A DNA stretch of 64,000 nt, taken from contig NC_054391.1 in assembly GCF_001625195.1 (NCBI RefSeq), positions 9,438,552-9,502,551 on the forward strand. The letters are read 5' to 3'. Below the pieces are notes generated by a model. The model ran no database searches and had not been told where the DNA came from. It saw nothing but the letters and a program-made list of their open reading frames with translations. The position numbers and the translations under genes are program-made. Of the stretch, positions 35,880 through 46,249 are shown piece by piece. This DNA comes from Drechmeria coniospora (lineage: Eukaryota; Ascomycota; Sordariomycetes; Hypocreales; Ophiocordycipitaceae). The stretch's first letter is position 1. The number at the start of each line of letters is the position of its first letter.

Positions 35880-37310
35880 CGTCATCCACGGTGCTGCACA
35901 GCAAGCAAGGCTACCACGATATTCACACCTCATCGACGACACCCATTACCGACGCATTCACCTTTTTGTTCCCGCTACGGGCTCTCCGTACAATGTGCAG
36001 GGATATTCGATTGGGCATGGCAAGACGGTCAACCCATGACGCCCGAAGCAGTGGCTACTGCCATGGATCACAGAATCGACGATGCCCATGACCAACCCAT
36101 TCACCTAACCATTTCAACTACGGGCACTGCGTACAGTGTGTGCAATTTTCAGGAATATTTGGTGCAGGAGTATTCGATCAGGCTTGACACGACGAGGCAA
36201 GACGGTCATCCCATGACGCCCGAAGCAATGGTTACTGCGATGGACCAACGCATTATCGACGATGCCCATGACCGACGCATTCACCTGATTATTCCAACTA
36301 CGGGCACTCCGTAAAATTTGCAGGAATATTTGGTACATGAATATTCGATCGGGCTTGGTACGATGAGGCAAGACGGTCCTTCCCATGACGCTCGAGGCAA
36401 TGGTTACTGCGACGGGGACAGTACATTATCGACGATGCCCATGACCGACGGATTTACCTAATTATCCCAACTACGGGCTCTCCGTACAGTGTACAATTTT
36501 CAGGAACATTTGGTGCAGGAATATTCGATCGGGCTTGGCACGACGAGGCAAGACGGTCCATCCTATGACGCTTCAAGTAATGGTTTCAGCGACAGTAGCA
36601 ACACATAATCGACGATGCCCACGACCGACACATTCACCTATCTCCCACTACGGGCACTCCGTACACTTTGCAGGAATATTCGGTGCAGAAATATTCGATG
36701 CTGAAATATTCGCTGCAGAAATATTCGCTGCAGAAATATTCGCTGCAGAACTATTCGCTGCAGAACTATTCGCTGCAGTAATATTCGACCGGGCTTGATA
36801 CGACGAGGCAACATGGTCCATTCTATGACGCTCCAAGCAATGGTTATTGCGATGGAACCACACAATATCGACGATGCCCATGACCGACGCATTCACCTAA
36901 TCATTCCCAACCACGGCATTCTGTGCAGTGTATACATTGTGCAGGAACAGTCGGTGCGGGAATATTCGATCAGGCTTGATACGACGATGCCACACAGTCC
37001 ACCCCATGACGCTCCAAGAACGGCTAATGATGGTAGCAACACGTCGACGATGCTCATGATCGACGCATTCACCTAATCATTCCCAACTACGGGCATTCTG
37101 TGCAGTATGTACATTTTGCAGAAACATTCGGTGCAGGAATATTCGATCAGGCTTGATACGACGAGGCCACACAGTCCACCCCATGACGCTCCGACAATGG
37201 CTAATGATAGTAGCAACACGTCGACGATGCCCATGACCGACGCGTTCACGCAATCATTCCAACTACGTGCCCTTCAAACACGGCCGAGGAATATTTTATT
37301 TAATCGGGCT
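35880..37310. repeat. Satellite-like array, ~178-base unit
   Basis: About eight units anchored on CGACGATGCCCATGACC near 36079, 36260, 36432, 36613, 36871, 37044 and 37224, plus a diverged left copy near 35932. Each unit carries AATATTCGATCGGGCTTG, CCCATGACGC, ATTCACCTAATCATTCC and CTACGGGCACTCCGTA. The unit with a spacing of about 258 contains an inner array (36672-36782) of ATATTCGCTGCAGAA repeats. No coding gene is supported inside. Confidence 0.85.
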
Positions 37311-37673
37311 TGCCACGTCGAGGTCCAGTCCCTCCCTGGTCCTGCCTTTGTGCCTCGTGAGAACGGTTCGAGGCGACCGACGACGACTCGTAGGTTGCAT
37401 CACCATAGGAGCAGCAGGTAAAATGGCACGCCGTCACTCAAACCTTGTCAATGTCACGTCTACCTGCGCAGTATGCACGAAAGGTGGATGAATATTTTCC
37501 ACAAGCATATTGAACGCGACAGTGCGCAGCTGTCCATGATGGGTAACTCGTCCAGAAGAATACAGAACACGCAAGCCTCTCTGTGCCTCGTACAGGTGCT
37601 CCAAACGCCATGCCGTTCCTCGTCATTATTTCGTGCAAAGAAATGCTCCCCAAAAGCCACCGAGGCCGGACAT
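37311..37673. other. Intergenic, no gene recognised
   Basis: Between the satellite array and the MINDY 3' end; no domain-bearing frame. Confidence 0.5.
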
Positions 37674-40100
37674 TCACATGACGACGCAGTCTCTCTCGCG
37701 CGAGCCGCCCGCCGCCGCGGGGCTCACGGGTGGTCTCCTTCCGGAGGCGACCCTCGATGCCGGCTGTCGTCCGGGACGAGGGCTCACGCGCGTCGTCGGC
37801 CGAACCTCCTCGGCGCTGCTCCCCGCGTGGTTCGGATGCCCCACGGGCGGCACAAAGGCCCTATCCATGGCCGCCTGCTCGTACGTCGGGGGCGCGTCGT
37901 CCCCCTCGGCGTCCGCCTGCCAGCCTGCGCCCGGCCTGCGTGGGGGAACGAGCGATCGGACCTGCTGCAGCGCCGGCCGGGCACCTCCCCCCGAGGCGCC
38001 GGTAGAATTCGCCGTCGTCGTGGCCGTCGTCGTTGCCGTCGTGGCCGCCGTCGTTGCCGTCGTGGCCGTCGCCGTCGTCGCAGCCGTGTGGGAGCTGCGT
38101 CTCGCGGGGGCGATGCCGACGGTCGTTCCCGAGGAGACGTTCCATTGGCTGCGGACGACCGTCTCCGGTCGGTGCGCCTGGCGTTCAATGTACTGCTCCG
38201 AGAGGATGCTCTCGCGTCGTCGACGTGCCTGCTGCTCGTGGTGTCGCTGGTCCTCCTCCTCCTGCAGCTGCAGCGCGAGCGCGAGATCTCGGTCCTCCTG
38301 CTCGAGCGGGGTGAGCGCCGGCTCGTCGTCCTGCCCTCGCCCCTCGCCGCTGCTGCTCCGGGCCGACGTCGGCTCGCCGGTCGCGCCCTCGCCCTCGGAG
38401 CCTACGCCGGTGCCGCCGACGACCCTAAAGTCACCCGACAGGAACTCGGTCCGCTCGCCCTTGACGTCGACGAGGCTCTCCCAGACGACCTCCTCGTGGC
38501 CGCCGTAGCCGGCGTCGGTGACCAAGGTCAGCAGCCGCCTCGACCGCGGATGGCAGTACAGGGTGCTGAAGTGATCGTTGCGGAAGAGGATGGCAAAGGT
38601 GCCGGGCCGCATGGCCGCGCCGATGACGTCGATGCCCCGGCGCGTCAGCTGCGTGGCCGACTCGGCGAGGAAGATTTTGATGGTCGCAATGTCGCGGTAG
38701 AGCGCCTGCTCGGCGTCGGTCAGACCGGCGTCGGAGTTGACGAGCTTCTCCTGAAGCTCCTCCTCGCGAAACAGCAGATTCTGGACCTCCTCGTACGACG
38801 TCGCGCGCCGGCGGAGCGACTCGTGCGCCGACTCGTCCTCGGCCGGGAGCCAGCCGTGGAGGAGGGGAATGGAAAACGCGGCGTAGAGCTTCATCTCGGC
38901 CGTCTCCTCAAACGTGCCGGGCACGACGCCGCCGCCGCCGCCGCCGCCGGCCGTCGGGACGAAGCGGGGGTTGACGTTCATGCCCGTGTGCAGGCTCCGC
39001 AGGAAGGCGTAGAGGGCCCCGACGTCGGGCAGCGCATCCTCCGACGTCGTCCGGCGCGGCGACATGAGCTCGTCGAGGACGGCGTCGAGCAGGAGGTTGA
39101 GGCTGATGCGCTCGCGCGACCGCAGCACGCGGACGAGCCCCGCGTCGGGACCGTCGGCCGGCGTGGTGAGCGTCAGGGCGTTGACGAGCGCGAGCAGCGG
39201 ACACGGTCCGTTCCGGTTCTGGACCAGTATGGGCGACGTGCGGAGAGGGCGGGCCGAACGGTCGTCGCGCCATCGAATCTGCTTGACCTGATACGTCTCG
39301 GCATCGCCGTCGACCGCCTGCCTCGACGGGTTCCAGCTCGCCTGCCCGTTTGTCCGTCGAGGCAGAGGCGGCTTGTCGGCGGCGGCGTCGGGCGTCCGCT
39401 TGGCCGGCGGGACGGGGGGGTTCGGCGGATCGACGTCTATCAGACTCCAGTCGTCAAGCGGTCTCGAATGCCGGCCGGACGGGTCCGGTCCCTCGGTTGC
39501 CTCGTCGAGCGAGCCGCTCGCGTCGTCATCGTGGGGGAGCGACAGGAGGACGGGCACGCCCTTGACCGGCTGCGGACACAGGATCTCGGGACCGTCGCCC
39601 GCCCACGCGTGGCTCTCGACGGCGGCCGGCTGAGGCTCGCTCGGCCACGGCGCGCCGCCTGCGGTCTCGTGCACGGCGTCGAGGCCGAGATTGGCCAACG
39701 AGTCGACCGGAGGGGCGCTACGCGGCACCGGCTTCCTCTTGAGAAACGGGTTCGTCCCGGGCCTCGAGGAATCGGGTGCTCGCTCGTGGCTCGGTGCGGC
39801 TTCTCGCCCGCCATCCTCATGGCACGCCTCGTCGACGGACTCGGCCGGCAGGCGACCTTGGCCCGGTCGCAGGACGGCCGGGACGGACGCACCTCTTCCC
39901 GGCACGCCGTCACCTCGACCCGCGGGAGCAGCAGGGGCGAGCACCTCCCAGCCGTGCTCCGTCGGCTCGTGCAGGGCCTTGAGCGGCGGTTGGCCTTGGC
40001 CGGCGGAGGCGTCGGTCGGCAGGGCGTCGGTCGGCAGGGCGTCGGTCGGCAGGGCGTTGGTCGGCAGGGCGTCGGTGTCGACCGGCTTCGTCGTCATCAT
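37674..40100 (-). CDS. MINDY-family (FAM63-like) deubiquitinase with CaaX box
   Basis: Single exon, 808 residues from ATG 40100; a second ATG follows at once, and an upstream in-frame ATG at 40280 is less likely. The first 30 residues hold a five-residue repeat, ALPTD/N. The catalytic domain starts near residue 275: VKQIRWRDD, VQNRNGPCPLLALVNAL with catalytic Cys300, then FAILFRNDHFSTLY with catalytic His510. A region rich in Leu/Gln/Glu (DRDLALALQLQEEEDQR, about 638-654) matches a MIU ubiquitin-binding helix. The protein ends CVVM, a perfect CaaX box. MINDY enzymes trim K48-linked polyubiquitin from the distal end. A Gly run (about 385-391) sits inside the catalytic domain. The CaaX box suggests farnesylation and membrane attachment (inference). 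Confidence 0.9.
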   Translation of the reverse strand: MMTTKPVDTDALPTNALPTDALPTDALPTDASAGQGQPPLKALHEPTEHGWEVLAPAAPAGRGDGVPGRGASVPAVLRPGQGRLPAESVDEACHEDGGREAAPSHERAPDSSRPGTNPFLKRKPVPRSAPPVDSLANLGLDAVHETAGGAPWPSEPQPAAVESHAWAGDGPEILCPQPVKGVPVLLSLPHDDDASGSLDEATEGPDPSGRHSRPLDDWSLIDVDPPNPPVPPAKRTPDAAADKPPLPRRTNGQASWNPSRQAVDGDAETYQVKQIRWRDDRSARPLRTSPILVQNRNGPCPLLALVNALTLTTPADGPDAGLVRVLRSRERISLNLLLDAVLDELMSPRRTTSEDALPDVGALYAFLRSLHTGMNVNPRFVPTAGGGGGGGVVPGTFEETAEMKLYAAFSIPLLHGWLPAEDESAHESLRRRATSYEEVQNLLFREEELQEKLVNSDAGLTDAEQALYRDIATIKIFLAESATQLTRRGIDVIGAAMRPGTFAILFRNDHFSTLYCHPRSRRLLTLVTDAGYGGHEEVVWESLVDVKGERTEFLSGDFRVVGGTGVGSEGEGATGEPTSARSSSGEGRGQDDEPALTPLEQEDRDLALALQLQEEEDQRHHEQQARRRRESILSEQYIERQAHRPETVVRSQWNVSSGTTVGIAPARRSSHTAATTATATTATTAATTATTTATTTANSTGASGGGARPALQQVRSLVPPRRPGAGWQADAEGDDAPPTYEQAAMDRAFVPPVGHPNHAGSSAEEVRPTTRVSPRPGRQPASRVASGRRPPVSPAAAGGSRERDCVVM

Positions 40101-41827
40101 GCCCTTGGCCCGGGGTGGCCGGAGCTCCGATGGGCAGTGGACGGTGGAAGTTGGCCCGTGATGCGTTGAGGTTTTTGTTGGCCGGGTGGTCGGTAGACAG
40201 CGGTCGGCCGGGATGATGTAAGACCGAGGCCGATGGTGGCGAATGCATGACATGATAGGCAGTCGGTCAGTCTCGCACACGCCGTTCTCGTCCAGCGGTG
40301 AGCGGGTGGCTCGTTCGGTGAGTCGGTGGCAGTGACGGTGACGCCACAGTCACTCTCGGTCAGCCTCGTCGTCCCTCGGCTCGGTCTCTGCGCTTCGTTT
40401 GGCTTGACCTCTGGGATTCTTGGTCGGAAAAGAAAATGACGGGAGAATGGACAAGGCAGGTTGATGGGAAAAGGAAGCAGAGGAGATGAACGATAAATGT
40501 CGGTCCCTTTGGGAGGGAGTTTTACCTGCCAGGCAACACTACTGTACTGCAGGCTCGGGCTGTGCAGTGCGTATACTGTAGGCCGCGGGTCACGACGCTG
40601 TGGCAGTGCTGGCCTGCTGCTTGTTGGTTTGCATTAATCAAGTACAGCGGTGTTCGGAGCGAGGGCGTACGGCAAGTACATGTACATGCACGATACGTGC
40701 ACCGCGAACTGATGGGGAAATGTCTCTATCAGCGGACAGGTATCTTCCCCGCATAAATTATAAGGAAAGCGACTTTTGTCGGGATGCATGCTCCCCCCTC
40801 CCCCGCTGAAGTCCCTGTACAGATACATGGAATTATGACTTTTGCAAGTGTTGCAGGTCACTAGCTTTGGGCCCCATGCAAGAGTGGCGGTGCCGGGAAT
40901 TCAATTATACGGCACTCGGTAATACTGTACTCCGTACTCCGGACTGCGCTCCGAACACACAACACAGACAACTTATACGAGTATTATACCGTTAGACTTG
41001 ATGCAAGCAGGTGTAGGTACAAGTAACTACCAGGTACTAGGTAGGTACTGTAGATGATGCGAATCACCTGTCCATGTACATGTATTCCCGAGCACCTACT
41101 CCGCCCTCCGTACGCCTATCCAAGTACTTACTGTACAGTATGTATTACCAATTTTGGACGCAGATCAAGAGTGGCGGTGCTGGGAATTCGGTTCATACTG
41201 TACCAAGCAAGAACTAATACTGTACAGAGTACTTGCTTGTACATGCAGTACTGCACTCGCATACTTGTACTCTGTACTGTGCGCAACCAGGTGATGCGAG
41301 CCACATGCCGCTCCCAGCCGAGGCACCGCCTAGCCCGTCGTACAAGGTAAAGAAAGGCACGATGCCGTTCATACTCCAAGAGCACACACAGAATGGTAGC
41401 GCTCAAACTGTACGCGTACTGTCGACAAACGAGCCTTTGATGGGAAGCCAGTGGTCACCGACGATTGCGCGTCCTGGCCGCCAACGAGCGGCGCTCGGGG
41501 TGCCTCGTGTCGTGATTCCCTCGCGACGCGCATGGTCGGCAGAGGCTAAAGGGTGCGCCACGGACCGCCACCAGCCACACACGACTTGTCCTGATACCCA
41601 TCGTCGGCCCATGACGTCGGCCGTCGTCGCAGGCCAAGGAGGACGCTCGTAGGCCGTCGCAAGGCATCGCCGTCGTCGGTGCGTCGAGCGTCGTCGTCGT
41701 CGCATGGTGCGTCGTGTGAGGTCGTGGGAGGCGAGCCAGACGAATGCAACCCTGTTCAAACGCCGCCGATGCGCTGCGTGCTCGTATGAATATGTACAAT
41801 ACTGTGCGGGACTGGTACATGTGCAGG
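40101..41827. other. Intergenic with TAC-rich island
   Basis: Upstream of MINDY. About 40550-41300 is a TAC-rich island with TACTCCGTACTCCG and many GTAC words. Two copies of a block containing CAAGAGTGGCGGTG and GGGAATTC occur at about 40878-40902 and 41166-41190. About 41300-41820 shows no gene. Confidence 0.6.
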
Positions 41828-42989
41828 CTACCGTCCGACGCCGAGGGCCTTGAGCCTCTCGCACGACGGCATCTTGTACCCGTCGGCCTTGGCCATCTTG
41901 TCGGGGTCCTGGTAGAACCATCCCATGGCGTCCTCGCGCAGCCGCTGCTTGAACATCTTTTCGTTTTCGCACTCGCCGTTGAGCTGGCGCACGAGGTTGA
42001 CCTCGGCCGTCCGGTCCAGCTGGCTCAGCTTCGACTTGCTGTAGGATTTGATCTCGGCCGGGTTGACAAAGTAGTGCACCTTGAGGTTCGGCGTCATCCG
42101 GCCCTCGGTCAGGGGCGGTCGCGGGTAGTCGTAGACGATGCGCGGCGACGCCGACGACGAGCCGCCCGAGAAGAGCGACGAGAGCAGCGGCAGGATGAAG
42201 AAGAAGACGATGGGCAGGAGGCCGAGGAGGTTCTGCAGGCCGATGCCCTGCTGCTGCGGCTCCTCGGCGCCCTCGCCGTCTCGCGGTCGCCGCCGCGGTC
42301 GCGCGCCGCCAAACTGATGGACCCGAATGCCGGGTCCGCCGCCGAGGTTGAAGACGAACTGGGGCCCTGCGTCGGGAGTCGGCGGGTCAGCCGTCGCCCG
42401 CCATCGTTGTCGCCGTCGACGGGGTGAGGGGTGGTGGTCCTGTCTTACCTCCGAAGCCGCCGCCGCCGCCGAAGCCGCCGCCGCCGCCGAAGAAGCGCGC
42501 AAACATCTCCTCGGGGCTCATCTCGTCCTCCCACACGCCTCCGCCGCCGCCGCCTCCGGCCATGCCGCCCGACGGCTGCCGCCTGGCGAAGCCGGCAAAG
42601 GGATTCTGGGCCTGCGCGTTGGCGAAGCGGCTGTCGGGGTCGGTGCCGAACCTGTCAAACTTTTCGCGCTTCTCCTTGTCGCCGAGGATGCCAAAGGCGC
42701 GGCTGACCATCTTGAAGGCCTCGTCGGCGTGCTCGTGGCCATTCTTGTCGGGGTGCGTCAGCAGCGACTGCTTCCGGTACGCCCGCTTGATCTCGGCGTC
42801 GGTGCACGTCTTCTTGACCGACTCTATGCCGAGGATGTCGTAAAAGGCCGTCGCGTCGCACCGCCGGATGCGCAGCACCGCCGCCTTCTGCTCGACCGTG
42901 TAGGAGCGGCCCTGGTTGCCCTGCTTGTGGTCGCGGGAACGAGCCGCCGAGTCGCCCGTGTCGGCGCCCGTGGCCGTTGCGCCCGGCAT
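41828..42989 (-). CDS. HLJ1: ER-membrane J-protein, Hlj1/DNAJB12 type
   Basis: Two exons, 42989-42449 and 42366-41828 (82-base intron), 359 residues. The J-domain lies at about residues 47-116 with HPD at 79-81 (SLLTHPDKNG) and DKEKREKFDRFG. A Gly-rich stretch follows, a membrane segment at about 224-246 (LQNLLGLLPIVFFFILPLL), then a C-terminal DUF1977-like domain with VHYFVNPAEIKSY and REDAMGWFYQDPDKMAKADG. This is the layout of yeast Hlj1 and animal DNAJB12/B14, in which the J-domain faces the cytosol and recruits Hsp70 for ER-associated degradation of membrane proteins. A CACGTG cluster lies about 360-430 bases upstream. Confidence 0.92.
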
Positions 42990-43347
42990 CGAGGAGCGGG
43001 CGAGCGGGCGGGCAGCGAGCGAGCGGACGGACGGCGAGGGGAGCGGACGGCCGCGGCGAGCCCGTCGTCGATGCTTCGAGATGGGCGAGGACCCGTGCTC
43101 GGTCGGAACGGACCCAAGTCGACCGGCTGCTGCTCGTCCGGGGCGCCTGCTGATGGGGCGTGCGAGGCGGCCGATCGATGGAGCGTTCGACGGTGATCAG
43201 CCTCGTGGCGTCTTTCGATGGGCAAGGGGTCGAGGACGCGGCGTGCTGCGAATGATGTTGAGTAATGGTGGTGCCAACTGGCCTGACAAATCTTTGGTCA
43301 GGGGTCTCGCGGGATCGATGCACGACCAACAAGACGTGATCCCACGA

Positions 43348-43420
43348 CACGTGACATGGAAACGACACGTGACACGTGAGCCGACACGTGAACCAACACA
43401 TGACACTGAGCCGACACGTG
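43348..43420. promoter_or_regulatory. Cluster of five CACGTG E-boxes upstream of HLJ1
   Basis: Perfect palindromic CACGTG hexamers at 43348, 43366, 43373, 43385 and 43415, all within 73 bases and mostly in the context GACACGTGA. They lie 359-431 bases upstream of the HLJ1 ATG. CACGTG is the core site for bHLH factors (Cbf1/Pho4-like, or SREBP-like with variants). Partly produced by local short duplications, so function is inference. Confidence 0.45.
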
Positions 43421-44090
43421 ATACATCATCCGCCAACTTTGTAGAGGCCATCAACGAAAATGAGGCACTTTATTCTCTCTCCGCAACGTCTCTGCCGCCC
43501 TCATTGCCCTCATGCCTCAAATTAGCCAATATTTTTGGCATCTCTCTCGTTGCCCTCGTGAATGATCGGCCATATCGGCGGCACTCGTGTCTGTTTGTTT
43601 CCAATCGCCATCGGCCGTTGGCAGATGATGAACATCATGGCACTGGCCGTTCGTTCGCCCACGGCCGGATCCTGCGAGGAGTACCCTTGGATTGACGTGC
43701 AGTAGAGGTTGATGGCATGAACATGGGCGAGCAGGGCTACTCGAACTGACGAACCTGTTCCGAGTGTCGGGAGAGGCGAAAGCAGCAGCTGATGATGGCT
43801 AGGAGAAACCGGCCGCACGAGCGGTTTGCTTTGCGACTCTTCGGCGCTGCATGCACGTACACACGATGCCCATGACGGCCATGGCATGCCACAAGTGCAC
43901 GTGCTGTCCGCAAATCTACGTGCTTGCGTCCGTGGCGATGCGTGCATCTACTCTTCAATGTCTCGGGAGTCTTCGGCGGCTGGCGTTCGTCTGCGTCAAG
44001 CCTACCGACGGTGACACCTAAAAGCATTCCATGACGATCAAAGCCGATGGTGCCACGTCCCCGAGGTGAGGATATCGGGAGTCAGCCTCG
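43421..44090. other. Intergenic, no gene recognised
   Basis: No recognisable coding sequence between the E-box cluster and the DNA-polymerase fragment. Confidence 0.5.
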
Positions 44091-44312
44091 TGCTCACCCC
44101 CTGACCTGGCAAGACGGGCGTCGGCGGGACGGCGAACACCCAGCCGTACTTGTCGGACCAGACCAGCGGGTTGCCGTCCCAGACCAGCGGGTTGCCGTTC
44201 CAGACCAGCGGGTTGCCGTCCCAGACCATCCTGAGGAGCAAGGGTGCGATGCGCGTCCGGACGCTGATGGCCATGGGCGCGTCGTCCTTCGCAAACAGAT
44301 CCTTTTACCACC
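44085..44312 (-). pseudogene. Orphan fragment resembling mitochondrial DNA polymerase gamma
   Basis: On the minus strand an open stretch reads LFAKDDAPMAISVRTRIAPL, then LLRMVWDG, then three in-frame copies of a 21-base unit (WDGNPLV, one copy with N for D; about 44162-44230), then WSDKYGWVFAVP. This pattern matches the conserved block before the polymerase domain of fungal mitochondrial DNA polymerase (family A), where a single W-[DE]-G-x-P-L-x-W-S-D-K-x-G-W element is usual. An in-frame stop lies a few codons upstream (near 44308) and no further exon is recognisable on either side. Best read as a decayed, locally expanded duplicate fragment. Recognition is from memory of the family, so moderate confidence. 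Confidence 0.42.
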
Positions 44313-44329
44313 GCGGCATGCCCCCCCTG

Positions 44330-45100
44330 ACCCGTCAAGTGGACGCCGCCGACGACCGTCTTGTCGCAGCACCGTGACAGCGTAAACTCAGCCCACAGGT
44401 CAAGAATTTAGACAGGCCATCTCCGCGTCGCGGCCATGCTCGCCGGGTCTGGCGCCTGGCCGCTTTGCCTTGCACATCAAATACGAGGCATGCATGAAAG
44501 CCATCCGACATCTTCCCCCTGGTGCAGCCGGTGGCCTTCAGTAGCCGGCGCATGCTGGCCGACGAGTGTTGGACGTCTTGGACAAGAGAGCCAACCAATG
44601 CAAGCTCACATGTCCACGTACGACCTGCTGGATGGACCTGACGATCGAACGATGGCCACCTGTGATGTTGGCCGCAGCTACGTTGGGGCCCCGGACACGG
44701 GCCCAACCGACGGGAGCATCTGACCCCCTACGGCGGCAACAGCAAGTCAAGTTTGCATGGTGCGCCTACGAGCACTAACTAGAGGTTGGTATTATATATG
44801 TAGGGGATGCTACCCCCACCCATCGTGGCCATGCGGCGACGACATCTTCCAATCTCACCTACATTCCAAAGGGTGATCATCCTGTTCACCCTGGCCAACA
44901 GCGATCGTCCTTCCTGTGCTCGTTCATCGGCAGCCTCATCAACGTCTCCACGGCGCAGTGCTGCCGAGCCAACTTTGAAAGTTATGATACAACGTTTGGG
45001 AATCAGGGCCGCGATATGTGTTCCACATGTCGTGCATGCGAGCAATCTGGCCGGGTGTGAACTGTGTGGCACATTCACTATTTTCGTCGTCAGTTACTTC
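44330..45100. other. Intergenic, no gene recognised
   Basis: Between two gene relics; no domain or repeat recognised. Confidence 0.5.
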
Positions 45101-45101
45101 T

Positions 45102-45772
45102 CTACCTCGTCATGAGGGCAACGCACTCTGTTAAATTATCCATAAAGTTATTCTCGGGATCCATTCCGATTTGTTTGGGGCAAGAGTCCTGACGAGTCCG
45201 GCACATGCCATCAGGAGGAGGTTCGAGTTGAGCGGGAGTATCGTCGACAAAATCGCCCTCGCCCTCGCAGTCGCCGCCTTGAAAGGTATGCAACAATCCC
45301 AGCCAGTGGCCCACCTCATGGACGAGCTTTCGCCCCTGATGATAAGGGCACGTATAGCCGGTTCGGCAAGGATATATGTTGGCGTTTGGAACAGTAGCCG
45401 CAACAATAGTGACGCCATCCCGGTTTCCATTGGAACGACCGGGTAGGATGGTCCTGCCAGCCACTGGGGGGCGGTCGGCATCTATCGACTCGACCACGTA
45501 TACGTTCAGAGTCTCACTTCCTCCCTTGTAGAGGGCCTTCTGCCTCGATCGTACGCCGTATCCAGTTGCCCAATTAGCATCGTACGTCCAATCGGTACCT
45601 TTCAAAACGAAGGAAAACCCAGTGCGGGAGAAATCGCGATTCAGAACGGCCAATTCAACAGTACGCACACGAGGCACCAGGTACAGTTACCGTCATGTTG
45701 AACTTGCTGCCATCGGGGGATAAAATGACGTGAAACCATACGCCAACCCTCACGTCGGGAGGAGGTCCGCTG
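45102..45772 (-). pseudogene. Broken secreted metalloprotease, family M43 (pappalysin-like)
   Basis: Minus-strand frame with the zinc motif HEVGHWLGLLHTF, then GDFVDDTPAQ and ENNFMDN, and the upstream marks FVLKGTDWTYDANWATG and ETLNVYVV. All are typical of fungal M43B extracellular metalloproteases. Breaks: an upstream piece (VRVGVWFHVILSPDGSKFN, about 45697-45753) is in a different frame, with no plausible intron before the conserved AVLNRDF; no signal peptide or propeptide precedes it; and the frame stops about 10 residues after the FMD motif, where relatives continue. The zinc ligands are intact, so inactivation is by truncation and frameshift. Alternatively unusual splicing could rescue part of it. 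Confidence 0.65.
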
Positions 45773-46087
45773 CGACGGTGTAACGGTGTGTGACTTTAAA
45801 AATTATAGATGCAAGGCGATGAGTTCTCTCAAAGGCCCTTCGGTGCCGCAGGTATTGTTCATCGGTTGGTTTGGAACGGGAGATACAGTGGCCACCACGT
45901 CTGTGAGTAGAACTAAAAGACAGGGTATGAAGCGGAACATGTTGAGAAGAAGAGTGGTGCGGTGGAATACAGACGACAACAGGATCGATGTGTTCGTCTA
46001 CAATAACGCACCAAGTCACGACTACGAACGCTCCGAGTATTTTTCAAGTAGATGATCGACATGTGTAACGCCAACGGGCCTGTAATG

Positions 46088-46245
46088 ATGTTGAAGTTCG
46101 GGTAGTTATTGACGTAACGGAGTCCACCTTCACGCCTATTTAAGCACGCGCTGAGGACGCCCGGCGGTAGGCAACAACAGCATCAAGAACACCAAGAGAT
46201 TGATCCTAACCCTAGGGCGGACCCCCTACTATCTGTTGCATCAAC
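46088..46245 (+). mobile_element. Possible solo LTR
   Basis: A 158-base stretch starting TGTTGAAG and ending GCATCAACA (short inverted ends TGTTG/CAACA), with a TATA-like CTATTTAAG near 46135 followed by AACAACAGCATCAAG and CCTAACCCTAGG, a layout common in Ty1/copia LTRs. No partner LTR or body is seen. Weak call resting on terminal dinucleotides and promoter-like order, in a stretch that also carries a copia relic 3.3 kb away. Confidence 0.3.
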
Positions 46246-46249
46246 ATGG

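Noticed and set aside
37473..40169. 898-residue plus-strand frame opposite MINDY
   Set aside because: Antisense shadow with no domain; the minus strand carries catalytic Cys/His motifs, MIU and CaaX.
42327..43196. 289-residue plus-strand frame opposite HLJ1
   Set aside because: Antisense shadow; the J-domain and membrane segment are on the minus strand.
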